A stretch of 6,732 nucleotides of DNA from NCBI GenBank assembly GCA_937859105.1, contig CALMAD010000463.1:1-6732 (forward strand). Reading direction: 5' to 3'. The position numbers and the translations under genes were made by a program. The notes beneath the pieces were generated by a model. It was not told where the DNA came from and made no database searches. It worked only from the letters and a program-made list of their open reading frames with translations. Below are positions 1-6,498 of this stretch, piece by piece (position 1 is the first letter of the stretch; each line of letters opens with the position of its first letter). Source of the stretch: an uncultured Propionibacteriaceae bacterium. GTDB taxonomy: Bacteria > Actinomycetota > Actinomycetes > Propionibacteriales > Propionibacteriaceae.

Positions 1-441
1 GCGTCCCCCGATGCGCAGGCGAACGAACCCGTCGTCGACGAGACCGAGACCTTCACCGCCACCGGGAACGCGGTGGCCGTCCCGGTTGTCGGCCGCATCG
101 CGGCCGGCGGCCCGATCCTGGCCGAACAGCGCATCGCAGACGTGTTCCCCCTTCCCCGCGAGATCGTCGGGGAGGGCACCTTGTTCCTGCTCGAGGTCAA
201 AGGCGATTCGATGATCGAGGCGGCCATCTGCGACGGCGACTACGTGGTCGTCCGGCAGCAGCCCACCGCGATCAATGGCGATGTCGTCGCGGCGCTCATC
301 GACGACGAGGCGACCGTGAAGACGTTCAAGAAGACCGGCGACGGCGTGTGGCTCCTGCCGCACAACCCCGCCTACGAACCCATCGACGGCAGTGATGCCG
401 CCATCCTCGGCAAGGTGACGGCGGTTCTCCGCCGGCTCTGA
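1..441 (+). CDS. lexA: LexA repressor, C-terminal part (5' end outside window)
   Basis: This is the SOS-response repressor, which is inactivated by RecA-stimulated self-cleavage. The frame is open from base 1 and encodes 146 residues before TGA. The N-terminal winged-helix DNA-binding domain lies off the left edge. Visible are an acidic linker (fragment residues 1-25) and then the S24-type autoprotease domain. The cleavage site is in GRIAAGGP, between Ala35 and Gly36 (bases 103-108). The catalytic serine is Ser70 in GDSM, and the catalytic lysine is Lys107 in ATVKTF. The Ala-Ser (35) and Ser-Lys (37) spacings equal those of E. coli LexA (84, 119, 156), so the protease looks intact. A GTG at 73 is internal and not a real start. 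UmuD-like proteins share this domain, but the AAGG site and its surroundings are typical of actinobacterial LexA. The gene converges on dinG. Its promoter and any SOS box are not in view. Confidence 0.95.
   Translation, partial: ASPDAQANEPVVDETETFTATGNAVAVPVVGRIAAGGPILAEQRIADVFPLPREIVGEGTLFLLEVKGDSMIEAAICDGDYVVVRQQPTAINGDVVAALIDDEATVKTFKKTGDGVWLLPHNPAYEPIDGSDAAILGKVTAVLRRL
419..434. terminator. GC-rich hairpin at the lexA/dinG convergence
   Basis: The bases CGGCGG-TTCT-CCGCCG form a perfect 6-bp stem with a four-base loop. It lies in the last codons of lexA and 10 bases beyond the dinG stop on the other strand. With only three bases between the two stops, any terminator must overlap a coding end, and this is the best candidate for dinG. 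There is no T-tract on either side, as is often the case in high-GC actinobacteria, so the terminator role is inferred. A stable stem can also arise by chance in such GC-rich coding sequence. Confidence 0.35.
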
Positions 442-444
442 CCG

Positions 445-2460
445 CTAGCCGGTTTGGGCGGACGCCGCCTGTGCCAGCCGGCGCAGCGCGGCGACCGCCA
501 CCTCCCGATCGGTCGTCGACCAGAAGGGAGGCATGGAGGATCGCAGGTATCCGCCGTAGCGGGCCGTCCGCAGCCGCGGGTCGAGCACTGCGACCACGCC
601 GCGGTCCGTCGTTCTGCGGATCAGGCGTCCGGAGCCCTGCGCTAGCAGCAGCGCTGCGTGCGCCGCGGCCACGGCCATGAAGCCGTTCCCGCCCGCCTCC
701 GCCACCGCACGCTGGCGTGCCTGCAGCAGCGGTTCGTCGGGGCGCGGGAACGGGATCTTGTCGATGATGACGAGCTGACACGTGTCGCCAGGGACGTCCA
801 CCCCCTGCCACAGCGAGAGGGTGCCGAAGAGGCTGGCCTGCGGGTCGGCGATGAAGCGCCGCGTCAACTCCGACAACTGCGCATCCCCCTGGCAGAGGAT
901 CGTCTTGTCGGGCAGTTCCTCCCGACAGTGGCGGGCCGCCGCCTCCGCGTTGCGCTGGGAGGCGAACAGGCCGAGAGTGCGCCCGTCGGCCGCCCACAAC
1001 AGCTCGGCCACCTCCGCCAGCGCCTCGGCGCCGATGCCGTCCCGACCGGGCGGCGGCAGGTGCCGGGCGACGTAGAGGATGCCCTGGCTGGAGTAGTCGA
1101 AAGGCGACCCGACGTCGAGAGCGCGCCAGCCCACGGCGTCCTCGTCCGGTTCGTCATCGCGTCCGTCCAGACGTTCGTCGCGCCACAGGCCCACCGACCT
1201 GGCCACGGTCTCGAACTCACCGCCCAGCTTCAGCGTCGCCGACGTCAGCACCGCGGGGGTCTCGGCGAAGATCTTGTCCCGCATCAGCAACGCCACATCG
1301 AGCGGAGCGACCACGAGCCATCGACCGAACCGCTCCCGCTCGCTCACCCAGACGACATCCGTCGGCTTCATGGACGCCATCTGGTCGGCGACGTCGAGAA
1401 CCTCCTTCGCCGCCGCGGACGCCTGCTTCTTGTCGGAGTCGTCGTCGCCCCCGCCCAGCGCCGACACGGCCCGCCGGCTGACTTCGCGAATCAGCTGCAA
1501 CGTCAGCGCCAGCTCACCGTCGGGGTCGGTGACGCGCTCGACGGGCGCGGCGTCCAACGCGCTCCGCAGTGTGTCGGCCGTCTCCAGGAACTCCAGCCCC
1601 AGATCGTCGTCGAGCCACGGCAGGCAACGCTTCGCGACCCGCTCCACCTGCTGCGGGCTCAACTCGTGCGAGGCCGCGCCTGTCACACGGGACACCAGTT
1701 CGTGGGCCTCGTCGATCACCAGCAGATCGTGCTCGGGCAACGCCGTCCCGCCGTGCATCGCGTCGATGGCGAGCAGCGCATGGTTGGTGACGACCAGCTG
1801 GGAGACGCGGGCGATATCGCGTGAGCGCTCGACGAAACACTCCGCGCCGAAGGGGCACTGGGCGGCGCCCAGGCACTCGCGCACCGGCACGGAGACCTGG
1901 GCCCATGCGGCCGGCGTGTGGGTGGGCGCGTCGTCGCGGTCGGCAAGACCGCCGTCGGACGCCTCCTCCTCGGCCCACTCGCGCAACGCAACGACCTCGG
2001 CGCCCAACACGGACGTCGCGTCGGCCGCACTCTCCCGCAGCCGTTCCGCGAGTTCGCCCCCGCCGAGAAGGGTCGACTGGCCGCCGTCCTGACCCTCGCG
2101 GGCCCGAAGCAGGCACACGTAGTTGGACCGCCCTTTGAGCACCGCGCTCGTGATCGTGCGCCCGGTCACCGTCGACGCGGCCTTCACCGCGGCCGGAATG
2201 TCGCTGTTCGCCAACTGCGCCTGGAGCGCCAGCGTCGCGGTCGCGACGACGACCCGGCTCTGGGGGTTCTCGGCCAGGTGGGCGAGGGCGGGCGCGAGAT
2301 AGCCGAGGGACTTGCCCGTGCCTGTGCCCGCCTGGACGAGCAGATGGTCGCCTCGCTCAAAGGCCGTCGAAATGGCCTCCGCCATCGCTCGCTGACCGTC
2401 GCGTGGTGCGCCCCCGATGGCCTCGACGGCGGCGCCCAGGATCGCTTCGGTCTTCGTCAC
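445..2460 (-). CDS. dinG: DinG-type ATP-dependent DNA helicase, Fe-S cluster superfamily 2
   Basis: This is a cytoplasmic 5'-3' DNA helicase of the DinG/XPD family, which in bacteria unwinds D-loops, R-loops and similar structures during repair. From the GTG at 2460 it has 671 residues; numbers here use that start. Walker A is AGTGTGKS (44-51), the Walker B DEAH box is 250-253, TSATL is near 406-410, GVDVPG is 553-558 and the motif VI region QGSGRLIR is 608-615. Cys116, Cys196, Cys202 and Cys208 fit the four-cysteine 4Fe-4S site between the helicase motifs. There is no N-terminal exonuclease domain, unlike the DinG of many Firmicutes. The start is uncertain. The frame runs up to an ATG at 2541, with another GTG at 2478, and none has a clear Shine-Dalgarno. 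I chose 2460 because family members begin shortly before the equivalent of TEAILGAAVEAIGG. Convergence with lexA fits a DNA-damage neighbourhood, but I saw no SOS box upstream. Confidence 0.93.
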   Translation of the reverse strand: MTKTEAILGAAVEAIGGAPRDGQRAMAEAISTAFERGDHLLVQAGTGTGKSLGYLAPALAHLAENPQSRVVVATATLALQAQLANSDIPAAVKAASTVTGRTITSAVLKGRSNYVCLLRAREGQDGGQSTLLGGGELAERLRESAADATSVLGAEVVALREWAEEEASDGGLADRDDAPTHTPAAWAQVSVPVRECLGAAQCPFGAECFVERSRDIARVSQLVVTNHALLAIDAMHGGTALPEHDLLVIDEAHELVSRVTGAASHELSPQQVERVAKRCLPWLDDDLGLEFLETADTLRSALDAAPVERVTDPDGELALTLQLIREVSRRAVSALGGGDDDSDKKQASAAAKEVLDVADQMASMKPTDVVWVSERERFGRWLVVAPLDVALLMRDKIFAETPAVLTSATLKLGGEFETVARSVGLWRDERLDGRDDEPDEDAVGWRALDVGSPFDYSSQGILYVARHLPPPGRDGIGAEALAEVAELLWAADGRTLGLFASQRNAEAAARHCREELPDKTILCQGDAQLSELTRRFIADPQASLFGTLSLWQGVDVPGDTCQLVIIDKIPFPRPDEPLLQARQRAVAEAGGNGFMAVAAAHAALLLAQGSGRLIRRTTDRGVVAVLDPRLRTARYGGYLRSSMPPFWSTTDREVAVAALRRLAQAASAQTG

Positions 2461-2578
2461 CGGGACACGGTACTTCACCCGCACCAGCGCTCGGCCGCGT
2501 CCTGGGTCGAGGGGACTGGAAAGCGCTCCGGTCGCCAACATCCGGACAACACTCGCACTGCGCCGATCGGCGGGCAGC

Positions 2579-2662
2579 GGCCCATCGTGGGAGAGGAAAG
2601 GAGAAACCGATGACCACCGCGCTGCGCCGACCTCGTCCTACCCGGACTTCCACGATGGGGCC
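2579..2662. repeat. Imperfect inverted repeat upstream of dinG
   Basis: The left arm at 2579-2590 (GGCCCATCGTGG) is the reverse complement of the right arm at 2650-2662 (CCACGATGGGGCC), apart from one extra G in the right arm. The arms are 59 bases apart. The repeat lies between the DUF952 stop and the dinG start, so a leftward transcript could fold it upstream of dinG. The right arm shares GGGCC with a smaller hairpin at 2658-2678, so the two structures would compete. The pairing is seen directly; any regulatory role is inferred. Confidence 0.5.
2597..2612 (+). other. Orphan translation start: strong Shine-Dalgarno and ATG without a convincing gene
   Basis: AAAGGAG at 2597-2603 is followed, six bases later, by ATG at 2610. 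This is as good a plus-strand ribosome binding site as any in the window. The frame from 2610 stays open to 3023, but it soon becomes Arg/Pro-rich and runs antisense through the DUF952 gene, which looks like a shadow. Codons in 2610-2690 include CGA, CCT, ACT and TCA, unlike real genes here. The neighbouring frame (from 2612) has more GC-rich third positions over about 70 bases, so a small frameshifted gene remnant is possible. A chance purine run is equally possible. Confidence 0.25.
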
Positions 2663-2678
2663 TTCCTCAGGGCGGCCC
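2658..2678 (-). terminator. Possible terminator hairpin after the hflX-DUF952 operon
   Basis: GGGCC at 2658-2662 pairs with GGCCC at 2674-2678 across an 11-base loop that can form two more GC pairs. The hairpin starts 10 bases after the DUF952 stop codon in the leftward transcript. There is no T-tract, so intrinsic termination is uncertain. It shares the GGGCC bases with the right arm of the larger inverted repeat at 2579-2662. Confidence 0.3.
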
Positions 2679-2688
2679 GACGACGAAG

Positions 2689-3147
2689 TCAGTCCTGGCC
2701 GTCCGGGTCCGGGTCGGAGGCCAGCTCGGCGAGCACCTCGTGCAGTTCCTCCGCGAGCGGGGGCCTGGCGGGTTCGGCGTCCCCCAGCACGAGGCGTCCG
2801 TCCACCATCGTGGCAGCCCGCACCTCTCGGACCGCGTCCACCGGGATCGGCCCGAACAGATGAGGGAAGCGCTGGCCGCCCTCGACGGCCTCGACGCGTA
2901 CGCGCGTGCCGTGAGCCGCCAGGACGTCCCGATCCAACTCGAGCACCACGAGCGGCTCGGGGTCGTCGCCATAGAACGCGGTGGCCACGCCGCCCACCTG
3001 GTGGGGGTAGCTGCAGTGGATGAAGCCCTCCTCCTCCAGCGTCCGGCCGCGCGTGCTCGTGCGGTATTCGCCGGAGGCTTTGGCGGCGTCCCACTCGGCC
3101 GCGTGCGCGAGGTGCCACAGCGGCAGCAACGCCGCGGGGTCGGTCAT
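2689..3147 (-). CDS. DUF952 domain protein, function unknown
   Basis: This 152-residue cytoplasmic protein belongs to the DUF952 family (PF06108). Diagnostic features are the opening LWHLAHAAEWDAA (10-22), GFIHCS (41-46), the strand VVLELD (67-72) and FPHLFGPIPVDAV (94-106). The domain spans roughly residues 8-110. The remaining 42 residues are an acidic, helix-prone tail outside the usual core. There is no signal peptide or membrane segment. From memory, Pfam groups DUF952 with the ADP-ribosyltransferase-like fold; that is family knowledge I cannot test here, and no activity should be assumed. The ATG overlaps the hflX stop as ATGA (3144-3147), and AGGAG lies eight bases before it, inside the hflX end. 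Translation is therefore probably coupled to hflX. The gene ends the leftward operon. Confidence 0.9.
   Translation of the reverse strand: MTDPAALLPLWHLAHAAEWDAAKASGEYRTSTRGRTLEEEGFIHCSYPHQVGGVATAFYGDDPEPLVVLELDRDVLAAHGTRVRVEAVEGGQRFPHLFGPIPVDAVREVRAATMVDGRLVLGDAEPARPPLAEELHEVLAELASDPDPDGQD
3144..3147 (-). promoter_or_regulatory. ATGA stop-start overlap coupling hflX to the DUF952 gene
   Basis: On the minus strand the DUF952 ATG (3147-3145) and the hflX TGA (3146-3144) share two bases. A Shine-Dalgarno AGGAG at 3160-3156 lies eight bases upstream of the ATG and fixes this start. This is the classic arrangement for translational coupling by terminating ribosomes. Confidence 0.8.
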
Positions 3148-4553
3148 TCGGCGTACTCCTCAAGCTCGCCCGCGAGATCGGGGTGCACGCGGACGACGAC
3201 GCGGGTGCCCTCGGCGGTGTGTTCGGTGGTGAGAAACTCCCCGGCCCGGTGGATCTTGTCGATCAGGTCATGGCGGGCGTACGGCACGAGCGCGCGCACC
3301 TCGACCTCGGGGCGCGGCAGCCGCTCCTCGACGCGTGCGCGCAGGTCCTCCACCCCGGCACCGGTGCGTGCCGATGTGAAGACGGCACGCGGGTCCAAGG
3401 TGCGCAGCGTGGTCAACGTTTCCGGCGTCGCGAGGTCGATCTTGTTGAAGACGAGTTGCTCGCTGATGCTTCCCGCCCCGATCTCGGCCAGCACGTCGCG
3501 CACCGCACGGATCTGGCCGGCCGGGTCGGGGTCGGAGGCGTCCACCACGTGCACGAGCAGATCGGCCTCGGTGGACTCCTCCAGCGTGGAGCGGAACGCC
3601 TCGACGAGGTCGTGGGGCAGGTGCCGCACGAACCCGACGGTGTCGGTGAGGGTGAAGACGCGCCCGTCGGCGGTCTGCGTGCGTCGCGTCGTCGGGTCGA
3701 GCGTCGCGAAGAGGGCGTCCTCCACCAGCACGCCTGCCCCGGTGAGCCGATTGAGCAACGACGACTTCCCGGCGTTGGTGTACCCGACGATGGCGACGGA
3801 GGGCACCTGATGGCGGCGCCGTTCCTGACGCTTGGTGTCGCGCACCCCGTCCAGCTCGCGCAGCTTCTTGCGCAAGATCGAAATGCGCGTCTTGATCCGG
3901 CGGCGATCCGTCTCGATCTTCGTCTCACCGGGCCCACGACCGCCGATCCCAGCGCCTCCGGCCGCCCGGCCGCCGGCCTGCCGGGACAGGTTGCCACCCC
4001 AACCGCGCAGGCGCTGCCGCAGGTACTGCAACTGCGCGAGCTCGACCTGGGCCTTGCCCTCCACGCTCCGGGCGTGCTGAGCGAAGATGTCCAAGATGAG
4101 GGCGGTGCGGTCGATCACCTTGATCTGCAGCCGATCCTCCAGGTTGCGCAACTGGGCCGGGTCCAACTCGCCGTCGGCGATGACGGTGTCCGCGCCCGTC
4201 GCGACGACCACCTCATGCAGCTCATCCACCTTGCCGCGGCCGATGAAGGTCGCCGGGTCTGGGTGGGTGCGCCGCTGCACGAGCGCCTCGAGCACCTCAG
4301 AGCCCGCGGTTTCGGCCAACAGCTTCAGTTCGGCCATCGAGTTGTCGGCGTCCTCCTGGGAGCCGGCGGTCCAGACACCGACGAGCACCACCCGCTCCAG
4401 TTGCAGCTCGCGGTACTCGACCTCGCTGACATCGGCCAACTGCGTCGACATGCCGGCGACGCGCCGCAGCGAGAGACGTTCCTCCAGCTCAAGCTGGTCG
4501 CCGTCGTAGTCGGTCGTGTCGGGGTCGTGATCCCGTTCGGGCACGGCAGTCAT
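3144..4553 (-). CDS. hflX: HflX ribosome-associated GTPase
   Basis: HflX is a GTPase that binds the 50S subunit and splits stalled or hibernating 70S ribosomes, notably under heat or antibiotic stress. The 469-residue product starts with about 50 acidic and variable residues, then the N-terminal HflX domain (about 55-185) with HPDPATFIGRGKVDEL (97-112). The conserved glycine-rich linker GGRGPGETKIE is at 204-214, followed by a Lys/Arg-rich helix (215-248). The GTPase domain has G1 GYTNAGKS (257-264), the G2 threonine in ATLDPT (283-288), G3 DTVG (304-307), G4 NKID (370-373) and G5 TSA (393-395). A short C-terminal domain ends at 469. E. coli HflX has 426 residues; the extra length is mostly the N-terminal extension common in actinobacteria. 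The ATG directly follows the dapF stop (TGAATG), with GGAAGGA ten bases and GAGG five bases upstream. All nucleotide-binding motifs are intact. Confidence 0.97.
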   Translation of the reverse strand: MTAVPERDHDPDTTDYDGDQLELEERLSLRRVAGMSTQLADVSEVEYRELQLERVVLVGVWTAGSQEDADNSMAELKLLAETAGSEVLEALVQRRTHPDPATFIGRGKVDELHEVVVATGADTVIADGELDPAQLRNLEDRLQIKVIDRTALILDIFAQHARSVEGKAQVELAQLQYLRQRLRGWGGNLSRQAGGRAAGGAGIGGRGPGETKIETDRRRIKTRISILRKKLRELDGVRDTKRQERRRHQVPSVAIVGYTNAGKSSLLNRLTGAGVLVEDALFATLDPTTRRTQTADGRVFTLTDTVGFVRHLPHDLVEAFRSTLEESTEADLLVHVVDASDPDPAGQIRAVRDVLAEIGAGSISEQLVFNKIDLATPETLTTLRTLDPRAVFTSARTGAGVEDLRARVEERLPRPEVEVRALVPYARHDLIDKIHRAGEFLTTEHTAEGTRVVVRVHPDLAGELEEYAE

Positions 4554-5405
4554 TCAGGCCTCATCCTTCCGCCTCGTCGTGGGCAGGGAGACCTCGCCGT
4601 GGGCCACGATCACCGCCGGGCCGGTCAGCCACGCCTCACCGTGTGCCAGGTCGACGCGCACCACGCCTCCCCTAACGCGCACCTCGTAGGACGCCTCCGT
4701 CGCCCCCGATGCGCGGGCCGCCGCAGCCGCGACCGCGACCGTGCCGGTGCCGCACGAGAGGGTCTCGCCCACGCCACGCTCGAAAACGCGCATCCGCAGC
4801 ACGTCGGAGGCGACTTGTTCGACGAACTCTCGATTGACCCCGCGCGGAAACACGTCGTGGGGGAAGCTCGGCTCGTGCTCCAGATCGAGGTCGTCGAGGA
4901 CGCCGGCCTCCACCAGGGCGACGGCGTGCGGGTTGCCCACGTCCACCGGGCGGGCGGCGTATTCGCGCGCACCGACGCCGACGGGAACGTCGGCGTCCGC
5001 GACCGAGGGGCGGCCCATCCACACGCGAATCTGCCCGTCGGGCAGGTACTCTCCCCGGCGCAGGCCAGCGCGGGTGGCGACGTCGACGGACGTCGCGGAG
5101 GCCCGCACGAGCCCTTGCTGCTTGAGATAGGTGCAGAACACCCGGACGCCGTTGCCGCACATCTCGGCGATCGAGCCGTCGGCGTTGCGGTAGTCCATGA
5201 ACCAGAGGTCGGGGTCGCCCCTCCACTCGGGCACGTGGTGCGCCCGCACGACGCGCAGCAGCCCATCGCCACCGATGGCGGCGCGCCGATCGCACAGGAA
5301 CCGCACCTCGTCGTCGGTGAGCCCCCGCTCGTTGTCGCGGTCGACCAGCAGCACGAAGTCGTTCAGCGTGCCGTGACCCTTCGCGAAAGAAAGCATGACG
5401 GTCAT
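4554..5405 (-). CDS. dapF: Diaminopimelate epimerase
   Basis: DapF interconverts LL- and meso-diaminopimelate, the last step before lysine and the source of the peptidoglycan cross-linking residue. The product from ATG 5405 is 283 residues, normal for the family. Numbered from that start, visible features are KGHGTLNDF near the N-terminus (9-17, with Asn15), GGDG (45-48), the first catalytic cysteine Cys83 in MCGNGVR, DVGNPHAV (155-162), ERGVGET (209-215) and the second catalytic cysteine Cys218 in SCGTGT. Both cysteines of the two-base racemisation mechanism are present. The frame extends to 5423, but there is no ribosome binding site for that start. ATG 5405 has GGAGGG ten bases upstream, and ATG 5396 has GGGAGA nine bases upstream. 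I chose the first for its better Shine-Dalgarno, though many homologues begin nearer the second. The stop abuts hflX, so the two are cotranscribed. Confidence 0.96.
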   Translation of the reverse strand: MTVMLSFAKGHGTLNDFVLLVDRDNERGLTDDEVRFLCDRRAAIGGDGLLRVVRAHHVPEWRGDPDLWFMDYRNADGSIAEMCGNGVRVFCTYLKQQGLVRASATSVDVATRAGLRRGEYLPDGQIRVWMGRPSVADADVPVGVGAREYAARPVDVGNPHAVALVEAGVLDDLDLEHEPSFPHDVFPRGVNREFVEQVASDVLRMRVFERGVGETLSCGTGTVAVAAAAARASGATEASYEVRVRGGVVRVDLAHGEAWLTGPAVIVAHGEVSLPTTRRKDEA

Positions 5406-5415
5406 TCTCCCACAG

Positions 5416-5421
5416 CCCTCC
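5416..5421 (-). promoter_or_regulatory. Ribosome binding site of dapF
   Basis: The minus strand reads GGAGGG here, ten bases before the ATG at 5405. A second purine run, GGGAGA (5411-5406), lies nine bases before the in-frame ATG at 5396. The two nested Shine-Dalgarno/ATG pairs leave the start ambiguous by three codons. Confidence 0.55.
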
Positions 5422-5428
5422 AAGGGAG

Positions 5429-5468
5429 CGGGGCCCGCACCCGTCGCGCCTCGGCGGGCGAGGCCCCG
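5429..5468. repeat. Inverted repeat between miaA and dapF
   Basis: CGGGGCC at 5429-5435 pairs perfectly with GGCCCCG at 5462-5468. After a one-base bulge, CGC (5436-5438) and GCG (5458-5460) extend the stem. The hairpin fills most of the 63-base gap and begins right at the miaA stop. There is no T-tract. It could reduce read-through, mark an RNA processing site, or protect a 3' end. The hairpin is seen; its function is inferred. Confidence 0.4.
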
Positions 5469-6404
5469 TCAGCCGCCCCCGCGGGTCAGGCTGTCCACGA
5501 TCTCTTCGGCGACCCCCGACGCCCCGCTCGGGCGCCACCGGATCCGCGCGTCCCGCCGGAACCACCCGAGTTGCTTGCGGGCGAAGCGACGGGTGCCGCG
5601 CTTGGTGGCCTCGCGGGCCTCCTCCTCGGTCAGGTGTCCGTCCAGGTACTGCAAGATCTGGCGGTAGCCCAGGGCCCGGGACGCCGTACGCCCCTCCCGC
5701 AGACCTCGGTCGGCGAGCCCGCGCACCTCGTCGACGAAGCCCGCCGCCCACATCGCGTCGACTCGGGCGTCGATGCGGGCGTCGAGCTCGTCTCGGGGAA
5801 GGTCGAGGCCCCATTGGGTCACGCCGTCGAGCGCGTAGGTCCAGGCGGGCAGCTGGGGCGCGAAGCTACCGGTGAGCTCGATCACCTCGAGCGCCCGGAC
5901 GATCCTGCGGCCGTTGCCCGGCTGGATCTGGTCGGCAGCCTCGGGTGACCGCGACCGCAGCTCGGCGTGGAGCCCCACGGACCCGAGGCGCTCGAGCTCG
6001 GCTTCCCACCGCGCGCGGACCGCGGGATCGGTGCCCGGGAACTCGAAGCGGTCGAGCACGGCGCGCATGTAGAGGGCGGACCCGCCGACGACGATCGGCA
6101 GGACTCCGCGGCCCCGACAGTCCGCGATGGCGTCGCGCGCGAGCGTTTGTAGCTCGGCGACAGACGCCTTCTGCCGGACGTCGAGGATGTCGATGAGGTG
6201 GTGCGGGACGCCCGCGCGCTCAGTCGACGTCGGCTTGGCCGTCCCGATATCCATGCCCCGGTAGACGAGCATCGAGTCGACGTTCACGACCTCCGCGGCC
6301 GCTCCCCGGTGGCGCAACAACAGGGCGACGCGGACGGCCAGCGAACTCTTCCCGCTAGCCGTCGGCCCGTTGAGTGCCAGTATCGGTTCGGTCACAAGCG
6401 CCAT
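5469..6404 (-). CDS. miaA: tRNA dimethylallyltransferase MiaA
   Basis: MiaA transfers a dimethylallyl group to N6 of A37 in tRNAs that read UNN codons, the first step toward ms2i6A, which supports codon-anticodon pairing. The 311-residue product (from ATG 6404) is of usual length. It shows the P-loop GPTASGKS (13-20), the catalytic-region motif DSMLVYRGMDIGTAKP (43-58, with Asp43 as the likely general base), VPHHLIDILD (66-75), VGGSALYMRAVLD (106-118), RRIVRALEV (166-174), the tRNA-binding insertion (about 185-240), ASRALGYRQ (241-249) and TRRFARKQLGWFRRD (271-285). The frame extends to a GTG at 6419, and another GTG lies at 6395. ATG 6404 is preferred, with a weak purine run (GGGTGGG) about ten bases upstream. 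It is the first gene of the leftward run and is divergent from the small gene at 6499. An hfq gene does not follow it, unlike in E. coli. Confidence 0.96.
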   Translation of the reverse strand: MALVTEPILALNGPTASGKSSLAVRVALLLRHRGAAAEVVNVDSMLVYRGMDIGTAKPTSTERAGVPHHLIDILDVRQKASVAELQTLARDAIADCRGRGVLPIVVGGSALYMRAVLDRFEFPGTDPAVRARWEAELERLGSVGLHAELRSRSPEAADQIQPGNGRRIVRALEVIELTGSFAPQLPAWTYALDGVTQWGLDLPRDELDARIDARVDAMWAAGFVDEVRGLADRGLREGRTASRALGYRQILQYLDGHLTEEEAREATKRGTRRFARKQLGWFRRDARIRWRPSGASGVAEEIVDSLTRGGG

Positions 6405-6442
6405 TGTGCCGCAGCCCACCCTTTCGATCGTCGCGCGGGCTT

Positions 6443-6448
6443 GGGTAT
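6443..6448 (+). promoter_or_regulatory. Candidate stress-sigma -10 element (GGGTAT) for the small antitoxin-family gene
   Basis: GGGTAT is the typical -10 core of SigB/SigF-type stress promoters in actinobacteria. It lies 50 bases before the ATG at 6499, in the 94-base divergent gap. I see no good GTTT-like -35 at the usual 14-17 base spacing; the nearest T-run is CTTT at 6421-6424, 18 bases away. The element includes part of the palindrome GTATAC (6445-6450), so it could also serve miaA on the other strand. This is a weak call, based on one six-base match. Confidence 0.3.
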
Positions 6449-6498
6449 ACAGGGGCGTGGCCGGAACTCCCGGTAACCGATGGAGAAAGGAACCAGCA

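Noticed and set aside
73..441. A complete 122-residue gene starting at GTG 73
   Set aside because: The frame is open back to base 1 with LexA-linker-like sequence, and the cleavage-site region begins right after this GTG. It is an internal codon of a gene cut by the window edge.
658..1824. A 388-codon plus-strand frame, with another at 1274-2092, inside dinG
   Set aside because: Both are antisense shadows of the DinG coding sequence. They show no recognisable domain and have no ribosome binding site.
2461..2620. An SOS box (LexA operator) upstream of dinG
   Set aside because: I looked for the actinobacterial palindrome CGAAC-N4-GTTCG and saw no acceptable match in the gap, so LexA control of dinG is not supported by this window.
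2697..2712. GGCCGTCCGGGTCCGGGTC direct repeat at the DUF952 3' end
   Set aside because: It is a two-copy GTCCGG-type run that encodes the Asp-Pro-Asp-Pro-Asp tail. It is simple codon repetition, not a mobile or regulatory repeat.
4672..5814. A 380-codon minus-strand frame spanning dapF and the end of miaA
   Set aside because: It is an Arg/Pro/Gly-rich out-of-frame translation of dapF and miaA, ignores their start and stop signals, and shows no domain.
3183..5948. A 921-codon open frame on the plus strand across hflX, dapF and miaA
   Set aside because: It lies exactly antisense to three genes with intact family motifs and reads as low-complexity His/Arg/Val/Gly-rich sequence. Long antisense frames are expected where the third positions of real genes are almost all G or C.
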